The position numbers and the translations under genes were made by a program. Positions 28,561 through 38,650 of a DNA stretch of 64,000 nt are shown in pieces. The notes under the pieces are model-generated. The model was not told where the DNA came from. It worked only from the letters and a program-made list of their open reading frames with translations, and searched no databases. The stretch is from Pseudobacteroides cellulosolvens ATCC 35603 = DSM 2933 (GTDB lineage: Bacteria; Bacillota; Clostridia; Acetivibrionales; DSM-2933). Positions within the stretch are counted from its first letter, which is position 1, and each line of letters begins with the position of its first letter. The stretch lies in assembly GCF_001262605.1 (NCBI RefSeq), contig NZ_LGTC01000001.1:2399501-2463500 (forward strand). Direction: 5' to 3'.

Positions 28561-30291
28561 TTAATTATTTCCAGAATCAATTTTGAATTTTTTAGCATTC
28601 TTAAGTATTTCCTCAGCATGCTTTAGTGTAATATCTGAAATATTGGCCCCGCCTAAGATTCTGGCTATTTCATTTTTAATTTCTTTGTCATTGATCTTGC
28701 GAATACTTGTTTTTGTCTGGTTATCAGCTGATTGTTTTTCTATCTGAAAATGCTCATCGGCCATGCATGCTATTTGTGCAAGGTGGGTTACACATAAAAC
28801 CTGGTGACTTTCTGATATTATGGAAAGCTTCTCTGCAACCTTTTGTGCAGCTTTTCCGCTTATGCCTATATCTATTTCGTCAAAAATAAGGGTTGGAATG
28901 TCATCAACATTTGCAAGTATTGTTTTAATAGCAAGCATTATTCTTGACATTTCACCACCGGATGCTATTTTTGAAAGAGGCTTTAATGGTTCACCTGCAT
29001 TAGGAGAAATCAAAAACTCCACCCTGTTAAGCCCATTAGCTAAAAATTTGTACTCATCATTTTCATCTTTTTCTGAGTTGAACTCAATATTAACCTTGAA
29101 CTGTGCTTTTTTCATTTCCAGCTCTTCAAGCTCTTTTCCAATCTGTTCCTCCAAAATCTGTGCTGCCTTATTTCTTTCATCATTTATCTGTGAAGCAATT
29201 CCAAAAAGCTCATTGGATGTACTTAGGAGCTTTTTACTAAGCTCATTTACAATCTCATCACTTTTTATTATTTCTTCATATTCCGCTTCAGCTTTATTTA
29301 GATATTCTAAAATCGCTTCTATTGTATTGCCGTATTTTTTCTTAAGCCTTACAATAAGGTCAATTCTCTCCTCTATTTGTTCCAATAATTCAGGGCTGTA
29401 TTCTATATTATCCCTTTCTTTTCTAATATGCTCCACTATATCATCCAATTGATATAATATCTCTTCCATTTTTACCGACAGCTTTCCATACTTTTCATCC
29501 AGCTTGGAAATAGAGTTCAGTTGTGATATGGCATCGCTGAGGCTGTCATAAACAGAGCTTTTTATATTGTTTCCGGAAAAAATATTTTCATATACACCCG
29601 ATAATGCCTCAATAATTCTTTCAGCATTGGAAAGAACGTTCCTCTGCTTGTTTAACTCTTCATCTTCTCCTACCTTAAGCTTTGACTTCTTTATCTCATC
29701 TATCTGATACCTTAAATAATCGATTTTCTTTTCCCTGTCATTTTTATCGCCCGCAAGGGACCTGATTTTGTTCTTTATATCTTTATATTCCACAAGCAGA
29801 GCTGTATAATTTTCTTTAAGAAGGTTTATCCGGCTTGCTCCAAAGGAATCTAAAAGGTCTATATGGCTTTCTGTGCGGAGCAATGACTGGTTGTCATGCT
29901 GCCCATGAACATCAATGAGCTTGCTTCCAAGCTCTTTTAACATTGAAACAGTAGCCATTTTTCCATTTATTCTGCAGCTGTTCTTTCCCGCCAATGTAAA
30001 CTCCCTTGAAATAATCAAGGTACCGTCTTCCTCAGGCTCAACACCTATCTCCCTTAGAAGCTCCTCTATATTGTTACCTTTTACCTGAAAAACCGCTTCC
30101 ACAGAAGCCTTATCCTTACCAGTCCTGATCAGATCCTTTGAAAGCCTCTCTCCAAGAATTGCATTTATTGAATCGATAATTATAGATTTACCTGCCCCAG
30201 TCTCACCGGTTAATACATTTAAGCCTTTTCCAACTTCGATGCATATCTTCTCAATCAAGGCAATATTCTGTATTTCAAGTTGTTGAAGCAA
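28561..30291 (-). CDS. recN: DNA repair protein RecN
   Basis: A 576-residue SMC-like ATPase for double-strand-break repair. Walker A is GETGAGKS (about 29-36), coiled-coil arms span about 155-370, the ABC signature lies in KIASGGEMSR and Walker B is LIFDEIDIGISG. The TTG at 30291 is taken as the start because GGAGGTGATGAC precedes it with 7-base spacing and the product then begins MLQQLEIQNIAL, as is usual; an ATG seven codons upstream overlaps the ribosome site. It follows argR closely, the typical Firmicute order. Confidence 0.95.
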   Translation of the reverse strand: MLQQLEIQNIALIEKICIEVGKGLNVLTGETGAGKSIIIDSINAILGERLSKDLIRTGKDKASVEAVFQVKGNNIEELLREIGVEPEEDGTLIISREFTLAGKNSCRINGKMATVSMLKELGSKLIDVHGQHDNQSLLRTESHIDLLDSFGASRINLLKENYTALLVEYKDIKNKIRSLAGDKNDREKKIDYLRYQIDEIKKSKLKVGEDEELNKQRNVLSNAERIIEALSGVYENIFSGNNIKSSVYDSLSDAISQLNSISKLDEKYGKLSVKMEEILYQLDDIVEHIRKERDNIEYSPELLEQIEERIDLIVRLKKKYGNTIEAILEYLNKAEAEYEEIIKSDEIVNELSKKLLSTSNELFGIASQINDERNKAAQILEEQIGKELEELEMKKAQFKVNIEFNSEKDENDEYKFLANGLNRVEFLISPNAGEPLKPLSKIASGGEMSRIMLAIKTILANVDDIPTLIFDEIDIGISGKAAQKVAEKLSIISESHQVLCVTHLAQIACMADEHFQIEKQSADNQTKTSIRKINDKEIKNEIARILGGANISDITLKHAEEILKNAKKFKIDSGNN

Positions 30292-30322
30292 GTCATCACC
30301 TCCAATAATCAATTAGTAATGC

Positions 30323-30781
30323 CTATATATTTTTATTAGCCAACTTGTTAAATCTATTGACCATTTCTTCCGCTATTTTTTCAGCTCTGCAAATTATCAT
30401 TATGGTATCGTCACCAGCTATGGTTCCAAGAACTTCAGTCCACTTCATTGAGTCTATAGATGATGCACAGGCTTGGGCCATACCCGGAAGTGTCTTTACC
30501 ACCACGATATTGTTTGCATAGTCGCTCGATACATAGGACTCGGCAAATATGGTAAGAAGCCTGTTTGAAATTGCACTCTCAGTTGGTGTAAAAGGAGCAT
30601 ATTTATAACGTCCATCTTCCATCATTACCTTAATGAGGCGAAGTTCTTTTATATCTCTTGAAACAGTAGCCTGGGTCACATCAAACCCAAGTTCCTTAAG
30701 CTTTTCAGCTATTTCCTCCTGGGTCTCAATTGTTTCCTTTTCTATCAATTCAAGAATTTTAGAATGTCTGCTATATTTCAT
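30323..30781 (-). CDS. argR: Arginine repressor ArgR
   Basis: A 152-residue repressor with an N-terminal winged helix (TQEEIAEKLKELGF, TQATVSRDIKEL) and a C-terminal arginine-binding, hexamer-forming domain (GTIAGDDTIMIICR). Its start overlaps the nadK end by 11 bases. In Firmicutes this gene, also called ahrC, sits upstream of recN as here. Confidence 0.95.
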   Translation of the reverse strand: MKYSRHSKILELIEKETIETQEEIAEKLKELGFDVTQATVSRDIKELRLIKVMMEDGRYKYAPFTPTESAISNRLLTIFAESYVSSDYANNIVVVKTLPGMAQACASSIDSMKWTEVLGTIAGDDTIMIICRAEKIAEEMVNRFNKLANKNI

Positions 30782-31649
30782 CCTTGAATGTTTCTCCCCT
30801 CATGTAAAATTTTGATCTTAATATTTTGAAGAAATTCTTGTTTGCTACCTTTATCATTTTTACCGAGCAAGGAGCTTTTTTAACCTCTATGGAATATCCG
30901 CCTTTTACTTCATATCCATTCTGTCCATCAATAGTAACCATGGCACTATGCTGATAGTTTTCATCCACTACAACCTTAACCAGCCTTTCGGCAGCAGTTA
31001 TGAAAGGCCTTGAATACAATATATGCGGACAAATAGGCGTAACAATAATTATATCCAGATCCGGCTCAACAATAGGCCCTCCAGCAGACAGCGAATATGC
31101 TGTCGACCCTGTAGGACTGGATACTATTATTCCGTCACCAGGGTAAGATTCTGCAAATACATTATTGATATAGGTTTTGACATGAAGTATTCTTGATAAT
31201 TCCCCTCTTGAGATCACCACATCATTTAAGGCTATATCTTTAGCTATCACCTCTGATTTGCTGTAGATAACAGTTTCCAGCATCATTCGCTCTTCAATAG
31301 TATATCTGTCATTTAAAATGCTTTCAAGTGCTGCATCTATATCGGACTTTTCAATTTCTGTTAAAAAGCCAAGGGTACCTAGGTTTATTCCTAGTATGGG
31401 AACATTTGCAGTATATGCATTTCTGGCAACTTTTAGATAAGTCCCATCGCCGCCCAAGCATAAAACCCCTTCAGCCTTTGAGTAAATTTCTGTTTCATCA
31501 AGGGCCTCTACATTAAATTCCAATTTACTTGCAGATGCATGAGGCATCAAAACCCTTCCGCCCAGCTCAATGATTTTGCCGGCTACCAGTTTTGTAAATT
31601 CAAAATTGATATCTTTATCGGAATTTGTTATTATACCGATTGTTTTCAT
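30771..31649 (-). CDS. nadK: NAD kinase
   Basis: A 292-residue ATP- or polyphosphate-dependent NAD kinase that makes NADP. The family motif GGDGT is at 66-70, and SSPTGSTAYSLSAGGPIV in the middle forms the NAD site. Length is normal. It lies between tlyA and argR in the conserved order. Confidence 0.96.
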   Translation of the reverse strand: MKTIGIITNSDKDINFEFTKLVAGKIIELGGRVLMPHASASKLEFNVEALDETEIYSKAEGVLCLGGDGTYLKVARNAYTANVPILGINLGTLGFLTEIEKSDIDAALESILNDRYTIEERMMLETVIYSKSEVIAKDIALNDVVISRGELSRILHVKTYINNVFAESYPGDGIIVSSPTGSTAYSLSAGGPIVEPDLDIIIVTPICPHILYSRPFITAAERLVKVVVDENYQHSAMVTIDGQNGYEVKGGYSIEVKKAPCSVKMIKVANKNFFKILRSKFYMRGETFKDEI

Positions 31650-31803
31650 TATTTCCCCTTAATGTATATTAAAAGTGCCATCAATCAATAGTCATATGCT
31701 ACAGATTAATAACTTTTAATGTAGTTTTATATTATAATAACACACTAAACACAATTCTGAAAATAATTTTTGGTGAATTTATAAGAATTGATTTGCCAAA
31801 TTA

Positions 31804-32601
31804 CTACAGATCGGCATGGGCACTATCAACAATTTTTGAAATATCTAGATCTAAAGATACAGTGTCATCCAAATTTGACAGATACAAAAGGTATTCAATA
31901 TTGCCTTCAGGACCCTTAATTGGCGAATACGACAGTCCTTTTAATGAAAATCCCAGACTTGAAGCAAATTCTGCAATATTTTTTATAACTTCTTCATGTA
32001 CTTTTGGGTCTCTTACAACACCCTTCTTGCCCACCTTTTCTCTACCAGCTTCAAACTGAGGCTTTATAAGGCATATTACTTGACCGTTTGGGTTAAGGAG
32101 CGTCTTGACTACAGGCAAAACCTTTTTCAGGGATATGAAAGATACATCAATAGAGGCAAAATCCTTAAGTTCTCCCATTTCTTCCGGCTTAACATATCTT
32201 ATGTTAGTTCTTTCCATATTAATTACTCTTTCGTCATTTCTAAGCTCCCAGGCAAGCTGACCGTAACCTACATCAACTGCAGTAACTTCAAGAGCCCCTC
32301 GCTTAAGCATGCAATCTGTAAAGCCTCCTGTAGAAGCACCAATGTCAATAGCCCTAGCACCTGTAAGGTCGATATTAAAGAAATTCAATGCCTTCTCAAG
32401 CTTAAGGCCTCCTCTACTTACAAATGGTATGGCGTTATTTTTTATTTCAATCTCTGACTCAATATCAAATTTTGAGCCTGGTTTGTCTTCCTTGTTTTTA
32501 TTTACATAAACAAGACCTGCCATAATAGTACTCCGCGCCTTTTCTCTGCTTTCAAACAAACCTTTTGCAACTAATAATACATCAAGTCTTTCCTTTTCCA
32601 A
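31804..32601 (-). CDS. tlyA: TlyA-type rRNA 2'-O-methyltransferase (S4 domain)
   Basis: A 265-residue protein with an N-terminal S4 RNA-binding domain (MEKERLDVLLVAKGLFESRE, about 1-60) and a FtsJ-like SAM methyltransferase domain (AIDIGASTGGFTDCML at about 84-99). TlyA relatives methylate 16S/23S rRNA at cytidine 2'-O positions; in Clostridia the target has not been shown. A short gap of about 150 bases with no visible feature separates it from nadK. Confidence 0.92.
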   Translation of the reverse strand: MEKERLDVLLVAKGLFESREKARSTIMAGLVYVNKNKEDKPGSKFDIESEIEIKNNAIPFVSRGGLKLEKALNFFNIDLTGARAIDIGASTGGFTDCMLKRGALEVTAVDVGYGQLAWELRNDERVINMERTNIRYVKPEEMGELKDFASIDVSFISLKKVLPVVKTLLNPNGQVICLIKPQFEAGREKVGKKGVVRDPKVHEEVIKNIAEFASSLGFSLKGLSYSPIKGPEGNIEYLLYLSNLDDTVSLDLDISKIVDSAHADL

Positions 32602-32645
32602 ATCTTTTCCTCCAAATGTCCTTAGTAATGACGAAAAATTTACTT

Positions 32646-32745
32646 AGTCATATTGAAAATATAACTTCCCGTATAATTTCGCTTTCGAGTTCACTTAACT
32701 CGTGAACACACGCTCAAAACGGGGAGTAATATTCCAATCATGCCT
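32646..32745. repeat. Palindromic intergenic element, family 1, copy C
   Basis: A 100-base element, the near-identical reverse complement of copy B. The inner hairpin is GTTCAC (32689-32694), loop TTAACTC, GTGAAC (32702-32707). It fills the gap between the PilZ gene and tlyA, and its last base falls on the PilZ gene stop codon (32745-32747). Confidence 0.85.
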
Positions 32746-33422
32746 TATCCAATAGTAGCCAAACCATACCTTGAGCAAAATTTGCCGAATAAATTCTCCA
32801 CCTTCATTCTTTCCTGCTTTATTATAACAAGTATCTGCTGTTTTTCATCCTCAGTAAGGTTAAAAAACCTGAGCCCGTACTCAATCTTATAATCCAAAGT
32901 CTTTTTTGTTCGTGCTATTTGTGCAAAACCGCTGAAATTCATGGAACCAAAAGCTGTAAACACAAGCTTGATGTTAGAATTCATATTAATCTGATCCTTA
33001 CATATGATAGCGGCTCCTGACTCACTTAAATCATTTATTATTCCTATATACTCGAATTTCTCATCTATACCTATTATCTTGCAAAAGTAACTTGCTTCAT
33101 ACCTGGCTGATTCTCTCATATCCTGAAACACATCGATTTTTATAATCTTTAATTTTATAGTTTGGGGAAGTGCCAGAGATATATCTTCCACCATACATGT
33201 CAGCGTAATAATGTTCTTCCCAATATTGAACTTGCATTTAACAAAGTCATTAATCAATACGGAGGCATTTAGTAATTCATTGGTAACAGGCATAACAAGT
33301 GAATCCCTGTTGACTTTTAAAAATGTATTCATAGACCATAAATTATTCTGGCTTGCCTGTACCCTGACAAAATAACCTGGTTTTAAATATGCCATTACCT
33401 GCGATACATCCAAGGTAGCCAC
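32745..33422 (-). CDS. YcgR-like PilZ-domain c-di-GMP-binding protein
   Basis: A 225-residue cytoplasmic protein. An N-terminal YcgR_2-type beta domain (PGYFVRVQASQNNLWSM..) is followed by a PilZ domain with RESAR (RxxxR) and DLSESG (D/NxSxxG), the two c-di-GMP-binding motifs. It likely transmits c-di-GMP level to motility or surface behaviour; no partner is encoded here. It follows dxs by about 20 bases and may be cotranscribed. Confidence 0.87.
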   Translation of the reverse strand: MATLDVSQVMAYLKPGYFVRVQASQNNLWSMNTFLKVNRDSLVMPVTNELLNASVLINDFVKCKFNIGKNIITLTCMVEDISLALPQTIKLKIIKIDVFQDMRESARYEASYFCKIIGIDEKFEYIGIINDLSESGAAIICKDQINMNSNIKLVFTAFGSMNFSGFAQIARTKKTLDYKIEYGLRFFNLTEDEKQQILVIIKQERMKVENLFGKFCSRYGLATIG

Positions 33423-33442
33423 CCCTTTACCAACTAATGATC

Positions 33443-35311
33443 TTACTGCTTTTTACACAACTTAAGTATTTCGCCTACTAGAGATTCTGCATCAAGCTTA
33501 TACCTTTTAAAAAGCTGGTTTTTAGATCCATGAATAATAGGTTGATCTGGGAACCCAAAGAGCTTGGATTTTACATTTATTCCTCTTTGGTTTATCATCT
33601 CAAGCACACTACTGCCAAACCCTCCGGTAATAGTATTATCCTCTAACGTTATCATCTTCTTGGTCTTCATGACTGAATTGACGATAAGCTTAACATCAAG
33701 TGGCTTGACAAACCTTGCATTGATGAGTTCGACAGAAACACCAAGTTTTGTAAGTTCCTCTGTAACTTTTAGAGCAGTTTCAAACATTGTTCCTATGGAT
33801 AGGAAAGTCAAATCACTTCCCTCCTTGTAAAGAACCCCCTGCCCAAGTTTGATCTCACTGCTATCAATAAGGCGATCCTTACCTTTACCTCTTGGATACC
33901 TGATGGCAACAGGCCCAGTATGCTCAGAAAACGCAAACCTAATCATCTTTCTCATTTCGTCATAATCACATGGTGCCATTATTGTAAAATTAGGTATATG
34001 ACTTAAGAATGATAGATCATACAGCCCTTGGTGAGTTTCCCCGTCTTCACCAACAATTCCTGCCCTATCTACTCCAAAAACAACATGAAGATTCTGAAGA
34101 GCAACATCATGAAGCAATTGGTCGTAAGATCGCTGTAAAAACGAAGAATAAACCGCAAATACAGGCTTTAATCCATTTCTAGCCAAGCCTGCAGCAAAAG
34201 TAACCGCATGCTGCTCAGCTATTCCCACATCAAAAAATCTATCGTGAAACCTCTTTGAAAACTGATCAAGTCCTGTACCGTTAGGCATAGCTGCGGTTAT
34301 GGCAACAATATTCTCGTCGGTTTCTGCAAGATCAGTAAGCTCAGATCCGAATACATCCGAATATGAAGGTCCTCCAGCTGACAGCACCTCTCCTGTTTCA
34401 ATTTCAAATGGTGATATTCCATGAAAAAGGTGTGGGCTTTCTTCTGCAAAAGTATAGCCCCTTCCTTTCTGAGTGCATACATGTAATAATATTGGGCCTT
34501 TCATGGTTTTAACTCTTGTAAGCACTTCATTTAGCTCCACAAGGTCATGCCCATCAATTGGTCCGAAATACTTAAAACCTAATTCTTCAAAAAATATACC
34601 CGGCATAATCATATATTTTACTGATCCCTTTACCTTGCCTAAAGCCTTTACAGCACTTCTTCCTATAGCGGGTATTTTGTTTAATATAATATCCAAATCC
34701 TCTTTTACTTTGAAATAAAAGGGCTCTGTCCTTATCTTCCTTAAGTATTTTGAAAGTCCTCCAACATTTTTGGATATGGACATTTCATTATCATTTAATA
34801 TGACAATAAGGTTATTAGGAGATCTTCCTGCATCATTCAGTGCTTCAAACGCCATTCCTCCAGTCAAAGCACCATCGCCTATCAAGGCAATTACCGAATA
34901 CTTCTCCTTTCTTATGTCTCTAGCCTTTGCCATACCCAGAGCTGCAGAGATTGAAGTACTGCTATGCCCAGTATTAAAGGCGTCGTGCTCACACTCATTA
35001 ACTTTGGGAAAACCTGAAATACCATCTAATTGTCTTAACGTGCAAAACTTGTCCTTCCTGCCCGTAATAATCTTATGTACATACGATTGATGGCCTACAT
35101 CCCATATTATTTTGTCAGTAGGAGTATTAAAAACACAATGTAGTGCCAAAGTCAATTCAACAATCCCAAGGTTGGACGCAAGATGTCCCCCAGTTTTTGA
35201 CACATTGTCTATTAAAAAAGCCCTGATTTCTGCAGCAAGCTCTTCAAGCTGATTTATGTCAAGTTTCTTTATATCATCCGGTGAGTTAATATCATTTAAA
35301 ATACCACCCAA
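33443..35311 (-). CDS. dxs: 1-deoxy-D-xylulose-5-phosphate synthase
   Basis: A 622-residue thiamine-diphosphate enzyme of the MEP isoprenoid pathway. GDGALTGGMAFEALND (about 145-160) with NDNEMS forms the ThDP-binding motif. DVGHQSYVHKIITGR and GEDGETHQGLYDLSFL are DXS signatures. The start is a TTG (35311) behind GAAGG; no in-frame ATG fits better. It lies directly after ispA, so two isoprenoid genes are joined. Confidence 0.97.
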   Translation of the reverse strand: MGGILNDINSPDDIKKLDINQLEELAAEIRAFLIDNVSKTGGHLASNLGIVELTLALHCVFNTPTDKIIWDVGHQSYVHKIITGRKDKFCTLRQLDGISGFPKVNECEHDAFNTGHSSTSISAALGMAKARDIRKEKYSVIALIGDGALTGGMAFEALNDAGRSPNNLIVILNDNEMSISKNVGGLSKYLRKIRTEPFYFKVKEDLDIILNKIPAIGRSAVKALGKVKGSVKYMIMPGIFFEELGFKYFGPIDGHDLVELNEVLTRVKTMKGPILLHVCTQKGRGYTFAEESPHLFHGISPFEIETGEVLSAGGPSYSDVFGSELTDLAETDENIVAITAAMPNGTGLDQFSKRFHDRFFDVGIAEQHAVTFAAGLARNGLKPVFAVYSSFLQRSYDQLLHDVALQNLHVVFGVDRAGIVGEDGETHQGLYDLSFLSHIPNFTIMAPCDYDEMRKMIRFAFSEHTGPVAIRYPRGKGKDRLIDSSEIKLGQGVLYKEGSDLTFLSIGTMFETALKVTEELTKLGVSVELINARFVKPLDVKLIVNSVMKTKKMITLEDNTITGGFGSSVLEMINQRGINVKSKLFGFPDQPIIHGSKNQLFKRYKLDAESLVGEILKLCKKQ

Positions 35312-35409
35312 AAACCTTCAACTCTCTTTCGGTTTAACTTTACTACATGAACATCATTTAAGTAATGATTATAGCACATATGAATCCATATATAAAGTGT
35401 TGTCTGTCG

Positions 35410-36300
35410 CTAGTTGTTTCTTTTTGCTATATATAAAGCCATATTTTTTAGAAAATCAGCCTCTACCCCAAAAGACTCAAGGGCACTTATCCCTTCCTTT
35501 GTGACCTCATCCAAAATTTTCTTAGCTCCGTCCAACCCATATGCTGTAATATAGGTAGTTTTATCATTAGAAACATCACTGCCGCTGTTTTTACCCAAAG
35601 TAGATAGATCGCCTTCAATATCCAGTATATCATCCTTTATCTGGAATGCTAATCCAATTTTTTCTGCGAAGATTGATAGCCTTGATACTTGAGTTTCATC
35701 CGCACCGCATATTATTGCCGAAGAAACAATTGGAGCCTTAATCATTGCTCCTGTTTTACATTTATGCATATATGTGAGAGTTTCCAATGAAACCTTCTTA
35801 CCTTCAGATTGGAGATCCACCACCTGGCCTCCTATCATACCGGTAGTGCCTGATGCCTTTGCAATATACTGCATGGCTTTAACCTTACTTACAATATTAT
35901 CGGCACTTTTTAAAGCATCTTCAATCATTACCTCAAATGCATAATTAAGAAGGGCATCCCCTGCAAGTACCGCTAACCCTTCACCGTATACCTTATGGTT
36001 TGTAAGTCTTCCTCTCCTGTAATCGTCATTATCCATTGAAGGGAGATCATCATGAATAAGTGAGTAGGTATGTATCATTTCAATGGCACATGCATATGCA
36101 ATAACCTCTTTAAATTCCTTTCCGAAAAGATCACACACTACCAGTGACAATACCGGTCTGATTCTCTTCCCCCCAGCCATAAGACTATATTTCATAGCCT
36201 CATAACAAGTTTTTTCCGGCACATCCCGAACCACTAAAATCTTTTCAAGTGCTTCATTTATATAGTCAAGATAAATCTCATATCTTTTATTAAATTCCAT
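35410..36300 (-). CDS. ispA: Farnesyl/geranyl diphosphate synthase
   Basis: A 296-residue all-helical prenyltransferase. The first Asp-rich motif is DDLPSMDND (about 84-92) and the second is DDILD within FQIKDDILDIEGD. KRIRP binds isopentenyl diphosphate. The ATG at 36300 is chosen for its GGAGGCGGGAA site; a longer frame reaches 36315. The short-chain product (C15 most likely) feeds quinone, undecaprenyl or other isoprenoids. Confidence 0.94.
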   Translation of the reverse strand: MEFNKRYEIYLDYINEALEKILVVRDVPEKTCYEAMKYSLMAGGKRIRPVLSLVVCDLFGKEFKEVIAYACAIEMIHTYSLIHDDLPSMDNDDYRRGRLTNHKVYGEGLAVLAGDALLNYAFEVMIEDALKSADNIVSKVKAMQYIAKASGTTGMIGGQVVDLQSEGKKVSLETLTYMHKCKTGAMIKAPIVSSAIICGADETQVSRLSIFAEKIGLAFQIKDDILDIEGDLSTLGKNSGSDVSNDKTTYITAYGLDGAKKILDEVTKEGISALESFGVEADFLKNMALYIAKRNN

Positions 36301-36317
36301 TTCCCGCCTCCACAATT

Positions 36318-36542
36318 TTATTCAACCGAAAAGTCCTCTTCTTTTATTTCACCTTTTTCATTCTCCAAAAGAATAGTTATTTTCTTTTCCATTTCATCAA
36401 GCTTGGTATTACAATATTTTGTTAATTCTATACCGCTTTGAAAAGCTTCAAGAGATTCTTCAAGTGAAAGCTCTCCTCTCTCAAGCTTTTTTACGATCCC
36501 TTCCAACTCTATTATTGCCTCTTCATAACTTTTTCTTTTCAT
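36318..36542 (-). CDS. xseB: Exodeoxyribonuclease VII small subunit
   Basis: A 74-residue helical subunit (SYEEAIIELEGIVKKLERGELSLEESLEAF is the family signature region). It binds several copies per XseA and is needed for activity on single-stranded DNA. It lies between xseA and ispA with 35- and 17-base gaps, evidently one transcript. Confidence 0.94.
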   Translation of the reverse strand: MKRKSYEEAIIELEGIVKKLERGELSLEESLEAFQSGIELTKYCNTKLDEMEKKITILLENEKGEIKEEDFSVE

Positions 36543-36577
36543 AACCCGGCCTGTCCCCTTCTCCTTTTATGCATTTC

Positions 36578-37768
36578 TTATTTCACAACGCAATCAACTG
36601 TGCCATCCCTTAAGTTTATTTCCAATTCTGCTCCCTTATAAACATCATTTATAGACTGAATTACTTTTCCATTTTCTTTGTCTTTAATTATGCTGTATCC
36701 TCTGGCCATTATTGTAAGGGGACTTAGTGCATCAAGCTTCCCTGCCAATACTGCAAATCTAGATTTATATTCTGAAAAATTCATCTGCAAAGCTCTTATA
36801 AGACTCTTTTGAAAAATATCCAATCTCATTCTTTCCTGATATATTCTGTCAAAAGGCTGCTTAAATGCAGCACTGTCAGTAACACGGAAAAGCCTGTTTC
36901 TTTGAATAACCAGATTCTGATTTAAGGACCTTGCCAATCGGTATACCAGGTTGTTCAAGTCATTTTTTAGTGCTGCTTTCTCTGGAGCAACTATTTCTGC
37001 AGCTGCTGAAGGCGTTGGTGCCCTTTTATCAGCCACAAAGTCAGCTATGGTATAATCTGTCTCATGTCCAACAGCTGAAACAACCGGTATGTTAGACCTA
37101 TATATGCTTCTTGCAACAACCTCTTCATTAAACGCCCATAACTCCTCTAATGAGCCTCCACCTCGGGCTAAAATGAGCACATCAACACAACGAAGCTTAT
37201 TTATCCTGTCAATTGCCTTTGAAATTTGTTTTGCTGCACCTTCGCCCTGTACAGCTACCGGATAAATTTTTATATTAATGTTTGGATACCTTCTGCCCAT
37301 TATATTAATTATATCTCTTATAACTGCACCTGTTGATGATGTTACAACTCCAACAGCCCGGGGCAATAGAGGCAGCGGCTTTTTAAAACTTTGGTCAAAT
37401 AACCCTTCCTTTTCCAGTTTCTGCTTAAGCTGCTCAAAAGCCAAATGAAGAGCCCCAATTCCATCAGGCTGCATTGACTCCACATAGAGCTGGTATTGAC
37501 CATCTCTTTCAAAAACCGAAACATAACCGCCTATAATAACTCTCATACCGTTTTCCGGAATAAATTTCAACTCACAGTTATATGTTTTGAACATAACACA
37601 TTTTATAAGACTGGATTCATCCTTAAGCGTAAAATACATATGTCCCGAGTAATGATTTTTATAATTGGAAATTTCGCCTCTTACCATAAGGCCTGAGAGT
37701 AAAACATCTCTGGAAATCACATTTTTCAAGTACCTGTTTATCTCAGATACTGTGAGAATTTGTCGCAT
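36578..37768 (-). CDS. xseA: Exodeoxyribonuclease VII large subunit
   Basis: A 396-residue catalytic subunit. The N-terminal OB-fold is at 1-100 (ISNYKNHYSGHMYFTLKDE). The central catalytic part has LPRAVGVVTSSTGAVIRDI, ILARGGGSLEELWAFNEE and VSAVGHETDYTIADFVADKRAPTPSAAAE, all family hallmarks. A coiled coil follows, then GYSII at the end. Length is at the short end of the family, as in other Firmicutes. Confidence 0.96.
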   Translation of the reverse strand: MRQILTVSEINRYLKNVISRDVLLSGLMVRGEISNYKNHYSGHMYFTLKDESSLIKCVMFKTYNCELKFIPENGMRVIIGGYVSVFERDGQYQLYVESMQPDGIGALHLAFEQLKQKLEKEGLFDQSFKKPLPLLPRAVGVVTSSTGAVIRDIINIMGRRYPNINIKIYPVAVQGEGAAKQISKAIDRINKLRCVDVLILARGGGSLEELWAFNEEVVARSIYRSNIPVVSAVGHETDYTIADFVADKRAPTPSAAAEIVAPEKAALKNDLNNLVYRLARSLNQNLVIQRNRLFRVTDSAAFKQPFDRIYQERMRLDIFQKSLIRALQMNFSEYKSRFAVLAGKLDALSPLTIMARGYSIIKDKENGKVIQSINDVYKGAELEINLRDGTVDCVVK

Positions 37769-37819
37769 AAAACCTCCATTTTGCGAATAATGCTAACACT
37801 ATCAATGTATGGACATACA

Positions 37820-37858
37820 AATTAACACACACCCTTGAATATGGTATGTGTGTTAATT
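37820..37858. terminator. Hairpin between nusB and xseA
   Basis: AATTAACACACA pairs with TGTGTGTTAATT around a 15-base middle in the 105-base gap. The T-run after it on the minus strand is poor (TTAATTTGTATG), so it may be a partial terminator or mRNA processing hairpin. Confidence 0.4.
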
Positions 37859-37873
37859 ACATTAAATAATATG

Positions 37874-38299
37874 CTATTCGTTAGAACCATCTACATGTAC
37901 AGGAAATATCTTGGATACTTTACCCAAGATGCCGTTAACAAATGATCCTGCATCTTCCGTACTGTATTTCTTAGCTAGTTCAACCGCTTCGTTTATGGAA
38001 ACATTGAATGGTATATCTTCTCTAAAGCAAACTTCATAAATACTTAACCTTAGTATTGACAAGTCAACCTTTGAAATCCTATTGATTTTCCATCCCTTAG
38101 CATGCTTTTCGATAAGTGCGTCAATCTCTTCAATTTTACTATATACACCATTTATGACTTCGTTTACATATACTGTGTCATTTTCAGTTAACTTCTCTTC
38201 CTCTAAAACGTATTGTACCTGCTGCTCTCTATCATCCCTCTGTATCTCCAACTGGTATAAGAGCTTCATTGCAGTTTCGCGGGCTGCTCTTCGTCCCAT
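37874..38299 (-). CDS. nusB: Transcription antitermination factor NusB
   Basis: A 141-residue helical RNA-binding protein (MGRRAARETAMKLLYQLEI start; INEAVELAKKYSTEDAGSFVNGILGKV signature near the end). It joins NusE in rRNA antitermination complexes. Position between the asp23 group and xseA is typical for Clostridia. Confidence 0.95.
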   Translation of the reverse strand: MGRRAARETAMKLLYQLEIQRDDREQQVQYVLEEEKLTENDTVYVNEVINGVYSKIEEIDALIEKHAKGWKINRISKVDLSILRLSIYEVCFREDIPFNVSINEAVELAKKYSTEDAGSFVNGILGKVSKIFPVHVDGSNE

Positions 38300-38401
38300 T
38301 AAATATTACCTCCAAATAAGCTTTGCGTATATCAAATTTATTAATCCTAAGTAATTTAAATGTAAAAGATTAACCTATGTTTAATAAAACTTAGCCACTT
38401 C

Positions 38402-38632
38402 TTACCTTAAAGTACCTGGCGGAAAAATCTTATCCAGAAACTTTCTTAGATAATCTTTGTCAACACTTAATACCTTACCAATATAATACCCCACTGCCAT
38501 GCAAATTACAATAAAAATAAACTTTAATACCCCAATTATAAGAATAGATACAGCAATTAGAAAGCCTATTATTGCTCCATTTACTTCGCCCTTGTGAGAT
38601 TTATAAAAACTGTATATTTTGTCCATATTCAT
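38402..38632 (-). CDS. DUF2273 small membrane protein
   Basis: A 76-residue protein with hydrophobic stretches near residues 18-33 and 34-49 (GAIIGFLIAVSILIIGVLKFIFIVICMAVGYYIGK), typical of DUF2273 proteins found with AmaP and Asp23. Probably part of an envelope-stress membrane complex; the function is not established. Gap of 18 bases from amaP. Confidence 0.85.
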   Translation of the reverse strand: MNMDKIYSFYKSHKGEVNGAIIGFLIAVSILIIGVLKFIFIVICMAVGYYIGKVLSVDKDYLRKFLDKIFPPGTLR

Positions 38633-38650
38633 ATAATTTGCCTCCAGGGC